64,000 bases of DNA from NCBI GenBank assembly GCA_005281725.1, contig SSBO01000001.1, positions 5,688,399-5,752,398 of the forward strand, in the 5' to 3' direction. This document shows positions 52,401-64,000 of this stretch, piece after piece (positions within the stretch are counted from its first letter, which is position 1; every line of letters begins with the position of its first letter). The translations under genes and the position numbers were made by a program. Source of the stretch: Wuchereria bancrofti. Lineage: Eukaryota; Nematoda; Chromadorea; Rhabditida; Onchocercidae. Under the pieces are notes generated by a model. The model was not told the DNA's origin, did no database searches, and saw nothing but the letters and a program-made list of their open reading frames with translations.

Positions 52401-55400
52401 AAAGCAAGAGATGCCTCAATAGTTTTTTAAGCCATAAGAAACAGAAAATTTGAACGGCCATCCTCCATAAAAAAGTTATTTTAATCATAAAATTTACTTG
52501 TAATTCTCATAGCTCAACATGACACCAAATGTCATTTGCGCAACACCAATTATGATAGACATTTTCATTTTCATCGAGTTTAAAAAATTCAATTTGTTGC
52601 TCTCCGCAAGATTCCAAATTGGATCAACACCTATAGGATAAGGACCAATTGACTGAAATAGAGAAATAAGTTGCAGTAACGCACTAAGATTATGCAGAAA
52701 AAGTGACTATGTAAACTACGATTGCATCCAAAAGGAAGTTAAGAAAAAACCAAGAGAATATACAAAGATGTCCAACCAAATTGTAATAAGCCCACTGTGG
52801 TGTAAGCATAAGTTCCTTCTCAGACTCATATTTACTTAAATCCGCATAGATATTTCTCCATGAACTTCCGAATAAATTGAATGATTTGCTATATGCATCG
52901 TTATAGATAAATCCTGTGTATACGGAAAAGCAACCCATCAGAAATATCACATAACGACCGTTAAAAAATGTTTGGAAAATCTGCAAATTATTTAAAATAA
53001 ACATTACTAACTTCATAAATCTTCATGAAACCAAAATTCGGCAAAAAAAAGAATTAGTTTAAATTATATTTGAAAATAGCACCAAAAAACGTTCTATAGC
53101 AGTGGAAATATTTGCCTCGTTTAAGTGACTTAAGTGACCTTACAACCGCAACCGGCTGTGGATTGTTCTTAAATTCTCAATCCTATATCTCGTGATTTAA
53201 TATTTAAATAACAGAATTATAAACCTCATCATTTATTCGAGCTGCTTCTAACTGCTTTTCTCGATATATGAAAAAGAGAGCGCATAAAAGCATAATGAGT
53301 CCATGGCCGCAGTCACCAAACATAACAGCGAAAATAAACGGGAATGTGATCATTGTGTATGGAGCTATAAGTAATTTTTCAATATAACTTATTATAGTTT
53401 TTTTCATTAGCAAGGAGACTTGTTTTTGAAAGCTTAACAGGAAAACATTGCCGAAAAAAAAGAAATCAATTATCAAAAAGATTTATTTTTTGAAGTTTAC
53501 AGTTTCAAATTTTTGACTGTACACATTTTCCACTAAAAGAAATTTCAGAAAGACCAATGCCTTCATAACTTGCAAAAATATTATACCCGGATTTATTTCT
53601 CGATATGATGCAATGCCATACGCATCGACAATGTTTTGGAAACCACGGGTAAACTTGTTAACACGATGAAAAGTTGGGGGTGCTTCCGTTATACCTGACA
53701 TACGATTTAGAATTGATGGTACCGTACTTCCTGATTCTTCCTAAAACTAAAACATTTAAAGACCTTAAAATTCATAACTCTCACATAATGATGACAGCAA
53801 AAGATAAAATTGTACCCTAAAAATTTCAATCTGTTGAAAACTTCGGATTTAATGGAACACATATATAAACAGGAAAACATAAACAAAGTGGTTTAACCAA
53901 CCGTCCCCCTTTTGAGTGCCAGCTGGATGCGACTTAAATCAGCTACCGGACACCAACATTCAGCAATCAGACATTTCTGGGTGACATCCAAATTGAACAA
54001 ATTCAATGTATGATAAATAGATTTGATTTTACGTACTTTTGTTAGCCACATACGTACATTTTTCGATGCAGCAACCTGAAACAAATTGCGGAAGGTCATA
54101 TGCAGAAATGTACGGCATTTATCAGTTTCGGAAATCTAGAAGATTTCCGAAACTGATTTCAAATAAGGAGATTCTGATTTCAAATATCAAAGAGGGTTGA
54201 AAATTAATTAAGATGCCAACGAATGAAAGTAACCAGAACACGATGTCGATGGTCTTGTGTTTGTCCTAAAACAGTTTTCAGATCTTCAATACGAGTCATC
54301 ACCCCTATCGACATTTCTCGCCGTTCTTGAGGAGTGTCCGGACACGGATAAAGAGTTGCTCGAAAGCTGGAATGCACAAAATTCACGTGTAAGAACTAGA
54401 CAATAGATGATTCAGTTTTTTAAGAAACAAAAAAAAGCGTACCCCTCGCAAATTTTTTTAACACGAGTTTTCAACTGATCACCTTGGAAAAATATAATAA
54501 ACACTGTATTGATGATTGGGTCTCCCTGAAAAATATTCATAATTTTTTAGCATTATACATTAAAGACTTAGTTGAAGACCAACATAGGTACTACCACAGA
54601 TAAGTAACGATTATAACATTTTAAGGTAAGAAATCCGCTAAATTATGCAGGTAACGCCACTGCCTGGTTAGGAAGGAATATAGGCGAAATTTATTACTTA
54701 AATACATATTTATAGAACAATATCTATTACGTAAGATGGCAGAAAATGGAAATAATGATTCACAGTGGTAGAGTCGATAAGTGGTTCGGCTATTTCAGAC
54801 TGTCGCAAGAAGACATTGCCACGACAAGCACGCCACAGTAATCGTTCAAATGCCGGAAGCCGCTCTCTCTCAATGACACCAGCAACAAAACTACAATAGA
54901 AAGTTTTTAATTTATAGTAACATTGAAGTGACCTATCAAAACGATGAAAGATTCACAATTTAATTGACCAATTTGTGTATGCAAAAAACTTTTACTTCAA
55001 AAGAAAATATGGTTCTGGAAGTGATCCAGAATAACCGTATTGTTTGCCTTACAAAATCTAGAAAACATGCTAAATTTAAGTCACGATACTCATGTATCTT
55101 CTGGATATGCACCAAGGTTGCACCGTCAAGATTAAAGAAAAATAATGTTTAAAAACTGAACAAAACCAACCGGAAAAACATAAAGTAAAAAAGGTTCAAA
55201 AAGAAAACTTTAGTTGAAACAATGTGAAAAATCTGGTTCAAGGTTCGCCTCTTTTTAGATGAGCTAAAGATCAGGTTATAATGGGAAACATGAAACAATC
55301 AAGTAAATTACAGACAAAGAACTTGACAAAATGTTATAACAATTAAAAAGCAAAAAATCAAGTTATGATTTCAAAAGAATTCTAGATAAATTGTTCAGAT

Positions 55401-58400
55401 AATTAAGAACTTCGAATTTAATTTCGAATTTTGTCAAATGTATTTCTAAAAGTTTCTTTCGAAAACTCGACGTGATATTAAAAACTAAGTTAGTAAGGAA
55501 GCGTGAAACTCTAAACTCCAGAAACAAATTTAAAAAATAGAAACTGTTAGTTTTAGATAAATAAATAGCAATTCTCCAAGTCATAGCAAACATTCAAAGA
55601 AGTCCATCTTCGAGGACTTAAAGTATCTTTCCCATTTTAGCTGTTGAGGTATGAATACTGTCAATGATTTAGGAAGATATACAAAAAATGAAAGATAGAT
55701 CCACTTATAAAAATAAGGATATCGAACTTGTACGTCTGAGTTTTTAACTGCACTCTTTGAAGAGTCTGAATGACTTGGTTAAAGTTAGGACGGACAGAAT
55801 AATTTAAGACAAATGTTCGGTACACAAACGGCACACTGCATATGTTTTAACTACACGTATGAAACAAAAAAGAGAACAAGAGACATACCCAAAATTAGCA
55901 AACATTTGGCCGGTGACTCCGGCACCGGATAACTCGATGCCTATTCCCTCAGTTTCTTGCAGAACAATCTGTTCTGGAAGGCCGGTACCAATTGGCGCAT
56001 TTGGTGGCACGATTGTTTCCGCTCCAGCCTAACAGAAGCAACAGAACTAATTGCTGTATAACAAACAATCCGATTTATTCTTAAACTGTTGAAACTAACG
56101 AGAAATCTTCTAATTTTAGAGAAAGAAGACAAAGATAGTAAAAGTGCCAAAGATTTTTAGAGATTTAAGACATTCTATTTCTGATACGATGACCTTCGAA
56201 CCCGAGAAGCACAGTCCACAGCAATTCAAGAAGGTTTTCTCGGTACTTTATGTCATAACTTAGTAACGAAAATGATGACAGTTCAAATAGTCGGCTGGAT
56301 CAAGGAAATTCCATTTTTTATCATTATGAATCAGCGATTGACTAAGCGCAATCAAATATTATTGATTTGGGGCCTACTACAGTTCCAAAAAAATTATGTT
56401 CAGAAAAGCAAACCGACAAAATTAAGCAACATATTGAATGATGGTAATAAAAAAACCCAAAACAATTCAAATTAAAGTCTTCTCATGAGAATATTAGTTT
56501 CTTGAAAATTTATTATTTTCTTGTAATTAATTCCTTTTGTTGCATATTGAGCAAAGTACGAATCAAGTAGTCTATACATTATTCGTTCATAAGAGTATGC
56601 AATGAGAAAATCCAATGAAACACAGTTTTATAACTTACGCGACATTATATTGACACTCTTAACGAAAACACAACTCATTTGTTACAATATACAGCTATTC
56701 GTGCTCATGCTTTTAACCATGCAAACACAAATATGATTATGGATAAGAACGCAGACATTGAAAGACAGATCACAACATTACAGGACTAACGAAAGAGACC
56801 AACACCATTTAATTCATCAACTCACATACAACTTTATACTTACCCCAAACGCAAAGTAACTGCCACGCTTCGCGATTCGCTCAAAAGGTTTTGCTCCTCT
56901 TCACGAATAAAACAATGTTGATTCTCCTCTTGTTTTGCATACGGCCACCTACCATATTCTACCTGCATCGTTCACAAAGCAGAGCTTTAGAAGGTATACA
57001 CATACTGTGTAATGAAAAAAGCAAAAGACTTTTCAGTACAATAAACAGGTGCTATTAAAGATAATTTATTTTAAGCTTTTTGATATAACGCAAACGTAAA
57101 ATGAGTTTTGATAAAACTAGATGAAATGCTTTTCCTGAAATACAGCAAACACAATTAACACTTCGTCAAAAAATCAATGGTTCGTATTCCTTATTACCCA
57201 CTGTCATTGATAAGGATCGATAATGAAAAGAAGTGCTAATTAATATCTTATGAAATGACTATGTTACAAGAACCATTAAGTCCAGAAACGGTTCAAAGGA
57301 TGAAATTTACTTTACGAAACAAATCAGTGGTGAGAAAAGTAGGTGAGGTCAGGCTGCTTTAAAGTTAGCATTCGATTAGTGAAGTTTTCGACTAACAAAA
57401 CTACTAAATGCGCTCAAGCATCACAAAACCGGAACATTATCAACTGCGTATACCTATGTATATGTAGGGGAAAATCGGAAAATGAATACTGATGTCATTA
57501 AACTGAAGAAACACAGAGTAACATCCCGCTTCAACAGATCCTCGGATATAACTTTTCTAAGATGAGACATTCCAAAATGGACCGAATTCACAAAGTGTTC
57601 ATTTCAATGTAAAGGGGAGGTTGGCCAAACCAACCAAACTCGACTACCAAGTAAAAATGCTATCCCCAGACAATATTTCAGGAAAAGCATTTCAAAAAAG
57701 AAGTGGGACACCAAAACTAAAATTATGTTAATGAAAATATCACAAAAATGTTAGGAATTAATTCCAATAATGTCAGAAACTCCGATTACATCTAATAACA
57801 TCAAAATCTCAGACAAAAAACCGCACAAAACAACTACCGCAAAACAGAAATGTGCAAAGCCACGTCTAGCATTCCTCAATGTGATTCACTGAATGTGAAC
57901 TGATAGTTACAAAGTTCAGATCGCTCAAGACCAAACTCATCGAGTTCGAAGGATTCAGCGATTTTACAGAAATTTACAGATTCTAGAGCCTTTCAGTAAA
58001 TTTATTTCCATTCTTATCCTACCATTCAGATTGCATTATTTCATATGAGGCATAACCTCCTACTGCACGATTAACGTCAAGTTTACTTGGATAAGACACT
58101 AAGGCGGTTAATTTCATTATGCACAATCCGTGAAATTTACTTCTTGTTAATAATTAACCTGTCCAAGTCAACTTACGGTTTTTGTTGACCTACTCCTTAC
58201 CTGATCACAGAGGTATTTTTTTAATTAACAGATGCAGCTGAAGTGTTTTACAGTACATCTTCCTATTTTTTAATATTAATCCATTTACTTATATTCGGAT
58301 TAACTTAATTCCATCTACGAATAAAATGATGGCTTGTAATAATACCTCTTCGAAGAACTGTTGCGTTTTCCGAAGAATGTGTTTTAGTTCCATTAATTCC

Positions 58401-59223
58401 GAAAAGTTCTTCTTCAGCATTTCTTCATTTTGATTAACCTCTTGTAATTCATTTTCTAACTTATCGAATGTTGCCTGCAACAATCAATAACTGGAAATCC
58501 GTCAAATCTAACAGCTTTAATCTAACAGTGTGATAGAAACTGTTTCTTCTACTGTGAATTTGCATATTATTTATTATGCCACCCACTTCTAAATCAATCA
58601 TCTCTTTCGGTTGTGGAGCATCTGGATTTTCGCCTGTATCCAACATTGGTATTAAGTCTTTTTTGATTTCACGCTCCAAAAATCCTAAAAAGAAATTTAC
58701 ATCATTTTTCAACAGGTGTTATAATATTAACCATTTCACGTTTTAATGTGTTCTGCTGAAGACATTTACGAGAAGGACATAATAAGGGAAGTGTAAATAA
58801 AGAATGAAAAGTATAGTGTGGGGCATGGACAGCTACTGGAGCTGCAGATTCTAAAATATATTTCGCTTTAAAAACTACTAACATACTCAATTTTCGTTCC
58901 ATTTCATCACATCTTCGCACTTCATTCACAAATTTCCGTTGGAAAGCACTTACATCTGGATTGAGCTGAAATGATAAATGTAATCAACGTTATCACCGCC
59001 ATAATAAACAAAATGTAACCATCAAACATTGCTAAACACTAATTACAGAATACAAAAATCGGTACAAATCGCAAGTGATGTTAACCGTGAATAGAAACAA
59101 ACTTACATCACGAAACTGCACAAGACCCAATTCTCCTAGCTCTGCAACGCAAGTATACGCAGCTTCCGTTTGCAGAAACAACTGTGCTAAGCACATTTCT
59201 TCACTTCGATAAAGCGATTCCAT
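49406..59223 (-). CDS. unc-32: V-type proton ATPase subunit a (UNC-32 orthologue)
   Basis: The membrane V0 subunit that carries protons and targets the pump. Twenty exons in phase give 874 residues: 59223-59107, 58965-58887, 58684-58587, 58474-58346, 56028-55889, 54890-54764, 54525-54443, 54366-54234, 54075-53902, 53740-53587, 53364-53225, 52980-52777, 52652-52498, 52273-52153, 51738-51574, 51344-51222, 50501-50415, 50314-50197, 49885-49714 and 49511-49406. The cytosolic N-half has [43 protein letters not shown] and [16 protein letters not shown]. The membrane half has [28 protein letters not shown] and [12 protein letters not shown], with the essential proton-path Arg near residue 773. Several stretches match C. 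elegans UNC-32 essentially exactly, so it is that paralogue rather than vha-5/6/7. Exon 56028-55889 has an in-phase alternative at 56962-56844 (listed separately). Confidence 0.95.
50739..50926. repeat. 13-bp inverted repeat in unc-32 intron
   Basis: caagtgccgctca at 50739-50751 pairs perfectly with tgagcggcacttg at 50914-50926, within the intron between exons 16 and 17, in an otherwise AT-rich setting. Confidence 0.8.
54121..54157. repeat. Perfect 17-bp hairpin in unc-32 intron
   Basis: Two 17-base arms (atcagtttcggaaatct and its exact reverse complement) flank a 3-base loop. It lies in the 158-base intron between exons 8 and 9. Confidence 0.95.
56706..56723 (-). promoter_or_regulatory. Paired GCATG motifs downstream of the alternative unc-32 exon
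   Basis: On the minus strand, TGCATG (56723-56718) and GCATG (56710-56706) lie about 125 bases after the alternative exon. (U)GCAUG is the binding site of Fox-family splicing factors. Another GCATG lies at 55070-55066, after the other alternative exon. Role inferred from motif and position only. Confidence 0.4.
56844..56962 (-). CDS. unc-32: Mutually exclusive alternative exon of unc-32
   Basis: On the minus strand, acceptor gatgcag and donor GG|GTAAGT bound 119 bases open in one frame ([16 protein letters not shown] through VAVTLRLG). It starts in phase 0 and ends in phase 2, exactly like the 140-base exon 56028-55889, so either can sit between FFEE and [10 protein letters not shown]. Using both would break the frame. 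The ending LRLG directly before FVAGVI is what animal V-ATPase a subunits have at this point, so this may be the ancestral version and 56028-55889 the added one. C. elegans unc-32 is known to choose among alternative exons (4A/4B/4C) in this part of the protein. GCATG motifs occur just downstream. Confidence 0.85.
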
Positions 59224-59394
59224 CTTAGAGTGATTTTAAAATGCTGAAAATTTTTCATAAGCATATGCTTGTTCAATTCAACAATTACAACCGGAAAGTA
59301 TTTTGCATTGTTAGAGGAAAAAGAAGAGGGAAATCACAGTTGAACTGAATGTAGATAGAAAAAAATAAAGCTGCACTGATAACGGCAACTACCC

Positions 59395-59519
59395 GCAGTC
59401 ACCTCGTTTTTCTCCTAATTCCTCTTCCCCGACGTCACGCAACACGTCAGCTGTTAGCTATACCTGCAGTCACCTCCTTCTTCTAATTCCTCTTCCCCGA
59501 CATCACGTAACACGTCAGC
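59395..59519. repeat. Direct duplication (57 and 54 bases) in the unc-32 promoter region
   Basis: Two copies (59395-59451 and 59466-59519) share gcagtcacct at the start, attcctcttccccga in the middle and acacgtcagc at the end. They are GC-richer than the flanks and carry ACGT cores (gacgtcac, acacgtcagc) of the kind read by bZIP and bHLH factors. About 170 to 300 bases upstream of the unc-32 ATG. Confidence 0.85.
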
Positions 59520-60196
59520 AAAGAAACCACCGTCCAACAACGAACCAGCATCCCGATGAAAATTTCAGAAACCCACCAAGGGAATAATAGAACCTTGTCT
59601 TATAATGTTAGGGTATTCCTTTCCAACTTAAATTTGTCGAACGTTAAAGTATTTTATCGAGTACTTTTTGAACTGGTAGGATTCCCCATATCGTACAATT
59701 TAGCATCTCACACTTCTTTACATCTTTGAAGTTGTACAAAAAGATCTATGACATTTGAAGGTGCAACAGTAATAAGAAATTATAATTTTGACTTCTGTGA
59801 AAGTGCAAATGAAATCTGGGTATTTTAGGCGGTATAATTTCAGGATTTTCTTGGACAGGTTACTTTCGGAACAGACCAACAAACGGCAGGATGGATATAC
59901 ATGGTCGGGTCGGTTTTGTGAATTAAATGCGCAAATAATGTGGGAGTATTTGGAATAACTCGAAAACAAAAATAGGCCTAAGTATCGATCTTATGGGGAA
60001 GTGCATTAGAAGAAACACAGCTGTTAATTAGTATGGTTGAAATCGTCTGTCGTATTTCGATGTTAAGTAAGGAAGTGTGTTTTGACGTAGTCGATAAAGA
60101 AATGCATTGCTTTAAGGCCTTTGAGTCTGTGTACAGGCTCGTTCTATAAATAAATTCTAAGTTAAACTCATTTCAATCGACTGGAACAGATGTGAA

Positions 60197-60240
60197 GAGG
60201 GATCGAACTCACAGCTCGAGATGCATTATCTGAGCTTACC
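60197..60240 (-). other. tRNA-like / pol III box relic
   Basis: On the minus strand GAGTTCGATCC (60210-60200) is a good B-box/T-arm, preceded by a D-arm-like TAAGCTCAGATAATGC (60238-60223). Only about 12 bases separate them, so the anticodon arm is missing and this cannot be a normal tRNA. It may be a decayed tRNA or part of a tRNA-derived SINE. Confidence 0.35.
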
Positions 60241-60960
60241 AAAAGTTCAATTATAGGAGGTATAAAGCATTTGGGAATTTAAAGAATAGGTAAAAAATTG
60301 GGCTCAAGAATTTATTTTTTAAATAACTGGCGGAATTTTTCCACCACTTTTGTCAACCTGAATTGGTTTTATAGAAGCCAGCTTTTCAGCGAATTTGAAT
60401 GCGCATATATTTCGGCAACGTGATCAATTCAATTCTTTTAAATTCAGTTTGATTCATTTCAAATCTATTTTACCACACTTCTTGAATTAAGACAATATAC
60501 TGAAAACAATTAAATGGGAGATCGCATTTAATTGAATCAAAGAACCATTTGGTCCAGTTCTAATTTGCTTTATTAGTTCTTCTATCACATCTTGCGATAA
60601 TTGCTAATAGTCTATGAGGATTTTTACAGGCGATTCTTGAAAATATTTTGTACAAATTTATGTTGTCAGTGTCATTAATTCTTTTTTGAAAAGAAATTGA
60701 AGTATTTTGATGTAAGAAAAGAAAGACGGATGAATTGATTTAGAAGTGGCTTAAATTATATCCAAAATTATTTTTTTCGTTTAAGATGAAAACTGAGACC
60801 AAAGTGTCTCCTGAATGGATAAAAAATTACTAAGCTGAGAAATTTTTTTTTTTTTTTTGTTAGTCAGTGACTTGATTGACAAATGAACCAACTAACTGTT
60901 GCTTCTTTTTCGATCACTGAATTGAACTGCTTTTAAGTAACGGTTATGATATGACCTTTA

Positions 60961-61158
60961 TATTTGAAACAGAGAGACTCAAACTCCAGCATGGACGTTT
61001 TTGTGAATGATAAAACCTTCCACCAAATTTATATTTTAAGAGATATTGCTGATTCCGAAAGCGGACATCGAGTATACTTCTTTCTAGTCGCCAAAAGGCA
61101 TTACTATTTTAAAACTGATTTCAATTCTAAAATGTTAAGTGACTTCAATCCACTCGGT
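60961..61158 (+). CDS. Candidate exon of an unidentified plus-strand gene
   Basis: An open stretch follows acceptor-like gaaacag and contains ATG 60991. It reads VNDKTFHQIYILRDIADSES, then HRVYFFLVAKRHYYF, and stops at a consensus donor (CTCG|GTGAGT, exon end about 61158). Composition is more protein-like than its surroundings, but I find no partner exon downstream and no family match. Could be a first or internal exon, or chance. Confidence 0.3.
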
Positions 61159-61536
61159 GAGTAAATTTTGACGTCAACAAAGTTTCATAACAAAATCCCA
61201 GGTCAACAGCTAAATGATGAAATATTGAAAGAATAATGTCTGATGGATATGTGGCACTGGACTCCTTCATGTGTTTACATTGGGAAAAGATAGTTATTTA
61301 TGGCTATCCTAACTTGCTTTTGCGTTTTCTTTGATAGATGTGGGAGAGTTCGTCAGGCTGTGTGTGTCTATTTGCGTGTCTGTTTGAATTTATATTTTTC
61401 AAGAATTGTGGCTTTCAGTTCCATTACTCTTTCTTCGCCACTCTCATACACTCAACTTTAAAGAAAGTGTGCATACTCTCGAGAAGACGTACACACCAGA
61501 CAGGCACGAACATGCACACACATAAGCATAAATAAA

Positions 61537-61545
61537 TATATATAT

Positions 61546-61579
<34 letters not shown>

Positions 61580-61580
61580 G
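61537..61580. repeat. (TA)n followed by (GATA)n microsatellite
   Basis: A short TA run passes directly into about eight GATA units. Confidence 0.95.
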
Positions 61581-63533
61581 TGGATATAGAAATACGTACA
61601 GATATACCCCTACGCAACACATCTTAGCAGTTGTGGGAACAAAACTAAATTTAAAAACTAATCGATTTAAGAGTCATTGGTTATTTGATTGAAATAGTAA
61701 GATATTTTGCAATCCCAGACTTGTTTTATCTTTTAAACTTTGCCCAATTGTTTAATCAGTTATGTGAGTATGAATGGGTGCATTATAGAAATGGTGCACG
61801 ATGTCGAAATAGAAATTTTTTTTTACAGTACACCGGAAAATAACAATATTGGAAGTAAAGTAATGTCAGTGCACATTCTTTTGTATTTTTTCTAAACATT
61901 CGAAGAATTATATGATAATTTGCAAAAAAAGAAAGAATTATCCGTTTTATAAATCTATAAGATTCCGTTCTATGAGTTTCCAAAAAAAATAGACGAAATT
62001 ATAACAAACAATTTTGGCATGATAAAGCAATGTTTTAAAATAGTTTTTAGGACAAAGAATTCAGTATGACAATGTTTATTAAAAGGTATGAATTGAATTT
62101 GGAAAAATACAATTCATAATTGGCTTTTCTTCATTCTTCCACCTATCTAAGAGAAGTCAGGACTGGGCACAGTTTCAACAGGTCATATGAAGCAAATCAG
62201 CTGTTCAGAGATGTTTGTTGCAATAAAGACGTTTGTAAAATAGCGATTGGTGACATGATATCGTTAACGTTTATTCGTTTTATCAGAACAAATTTGCTTT
62301 TACTTCTTTCCCACCTTCCAACCTCTAATCACATCAGTGATTGTTTTGATTTGTTGTTTCTTTTCATTTGTAACATTAAAAATTGGTGTGAATTTATTGA
62401 AGTTTAATTATAATCGATTGTTTTCTGAGCACAAATGTAATGTAATTTGAAACTGGTAAAATTAAACAAAAGTAAATCAGTCGGGAGACAATATGATATG
62501 TTAATGAAATGAACACTTCTCTTATTGGTATCATTAAAATGAGAAAACAATTTTGATGTATAAGAAATGAGACGAAAGAGTAAATTTGCAGCATTTACAA
62601 ATTTTAGTCAAAAAGAAAGAAGTGGTCTGAAATTGTGTTGAAATGTAAGAGGATTTGAAGTTAAATGTTCTTTATTTTCTTATATATTTGATCTTAGATG
62701 TTTGGCAGGATCGAAAATCAGCTTTGTTTTGCTTTTTCCTAAAATATTATGTGTAAAAATAGGCCACTGATAAGCAAATTGCTGGAATACTTCTGTCAGG
62801 AGTAAGCTTTTAATAAAAGTTTAGCTCGAATAATTTTAAACAGAATACTTCAGTTTCTTTTAATTTGTTATACTCACTCACTTCTGGTCTTTATTGATAT
62901 TATCCAATTCGTTTCCGATTCTTTCGTTCTCTATTTTTCTTCTTTAAGCATTAATAAAGTAGCAAATAATTCCGATAATTCTATATTCGATTACAATTGA
63001 TTGATTAATGAATCATATTTAGATCATAAAAACCTATTACTGACAGCACTCGAGTTCCGAGGTAAACTGAAAAAAGGAAATGTTACCGATGGCTATGCAC
63101 CGAAAACAAGATCGAGCGAGGCGGAAGCAAAAATGTCCGTTCTGTTTTTCTTTGTTATTATGCAACATAAACTAATAATTTTACTAATCATCCACTGTTG
63201 TCATTTAAATTACCTTTTTTACTTAATCTTCCTACATTTCTTATCATTCCTTTTTGAAATGCATTCAATCCTTTCCATCCTGAATTCATTTTTAAAATAA
63301 GCCATAATTTTTTAGTGCTTATCTAACCTTAACCAATCAATATGCTACTTTCTAAACTGTTTCCATGGCTCGTTTAAGCTCCTGAGGCATATACAGTGCA
63401 TTCTTTTGAGCGTAAACATCATTATCATTTGCGCAGAGTAAAAGGCATCCATTTTGAAGTTAACTTTGGAAAGCAAAAAATTTAAGTCCTTTAACGAATT
63501 TTGCGAGTGAATGAGTAGCGAAAAATATCGAGG

Positions 63534-63565
63534 CAATGATTTTGTCTGAAATGACAAAATCATTG
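63534..63565. repeat. Perfect 13-bp hairpin
   Basis: caatgattttgtc and gacaaaatcattg are exact reverse complements around a 6-base loop, followed by a partial direct copy of tgtctgaaatga. Confidence 0.9.
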
Positions 63566-64000
63566 TCTGAAATGAAAATTGATGATTTTGTTTCATGAAT
63601 TACCGCCAAATACTGAATAGGTCAAGCAGGACAGTAATCTGTTGTGTTTCGTCATAGATCTCACATTTTTTTACGACATAAGCATTTAAAAGAAATACAA
63701 AACAGTGCTTTTTTTATCACTGCATTGAAGTTTGTAATCACACGGAAACATTTAAACTGATAAATAGGACAAAACAATAAATGCACACGCATAGAAGAAC
63801 AACAAGTTGACGAAGTCTCTTCATAATTAAAACAGTAATTTTTTAATCGATTTGATTTAAATAAGAGCTCAATTTGATCAGTGAAAAATACTGGAGGGTC
63901 GAATCTTAACGCGATCAGGTAAATTAGTCTCCTCCAAGTACTGGCAAGTTATTTTGCCTTAGATCTCGCTATTATTGGCAATAATGAGGTCGAGCACTAG

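Larger units (their letters stand above)
59224..60960. other. Upstream region of unc-32
   Basis: Presumed promoter region. It includes a tandem duplication (59395-59519) rich in ACGT cores and a tRNA-like relic (60197-60240, minus). No exon recognised; the open frame 59718-59969 (-) has no support. Confidence 0.5.
61159..64000. other. Right end of window, mostly non-coding
   Basis: Contains a (TA)n-(GATA)n microsatellite, a small hairpin (63534-63565), and an open frame at 63001-63300 (+) whose first third (LLLTALEFRGKLKKGN) has an internal donor-like CGAG|GTAAAC and could be an exon. The rest is AT-rich with no supported gene. Confidence 0.45.

Overview
This is a nuclear genome window from a nematode. 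The DNA is AT-rich, and coding regions are short exons with mostly GT-AG introns (two or more look like GC-AG). Several start codons sit just behind strong TTTCAG-type sites that could serve for spliced-leader trans-splicing. The V-ATPase subunit a protein is almost word-for-word the nematode UNC-32 type in its most conserved stretches. The long introns and AT bias resemble a filarial/spirurid worm, but that last step is inference. Exons were built by hand from reading frame, splice sites and phase, so junctions marked uncertain need transcript data.

Layout. Positions 1-3304 (+): 3' part of a gene I do not recognise. 6591-17125 (+): akap-1-like gene (mitochondrial A-kinase anchor; N-terminal membrane anchor, one KH, one Tudor domain). 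19140-23407 (-): a 641-residue Ser/Gln/His-rich protein with a basic N-terminal helix, possibly a Mastermind/LAG-3-type coactivator. 23408-29057: a long gene-poor stretch. 29058-31883 (-): mitochondrial ribosomal protein mS31 (MRPS31). 32787-34783 (-): mitochondrial malate dehydrogenase. 36276-39091 (-): a divergent Rpt2-like proteasome ATPase. 39719-41198 (-): a small Lys/Glu-rich protein. 42764-44659 (+): BTBD7-like segments that may be an eroded gene. 45421-48821 (+): tau-tubulin-kinase/CK1-like kinase. 49406-59223 (-): unc-32-like V-ATPase subunit a in 20 exons, plus an extra mutually exclusive exon. 59224-64000: mostly non-coding, with one candidate exon, a tRNA-like relic and repeats.

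Three genes act at or in mitochondria (akap-1, mrps-31, mdh-2). The four minus-strand genes between 29058 and 41198 run head-to-tail with gaps of about 0.6 to 1.5 kb. Co-transcription is possible but not shown. I saw no rRNA gene, intact tRNA, CRISPR array or recognisable transposon.

The most interesting points are: the Rpt2-like ATPase with a changed pore loop, Walker A and C-terminal tail; the hidden alternative exon of the V-ATPase gene with nearby GCATG motifs; the GC-AG introns; and the unidentified basic-helix/Gln-rich nuclear-type protein.
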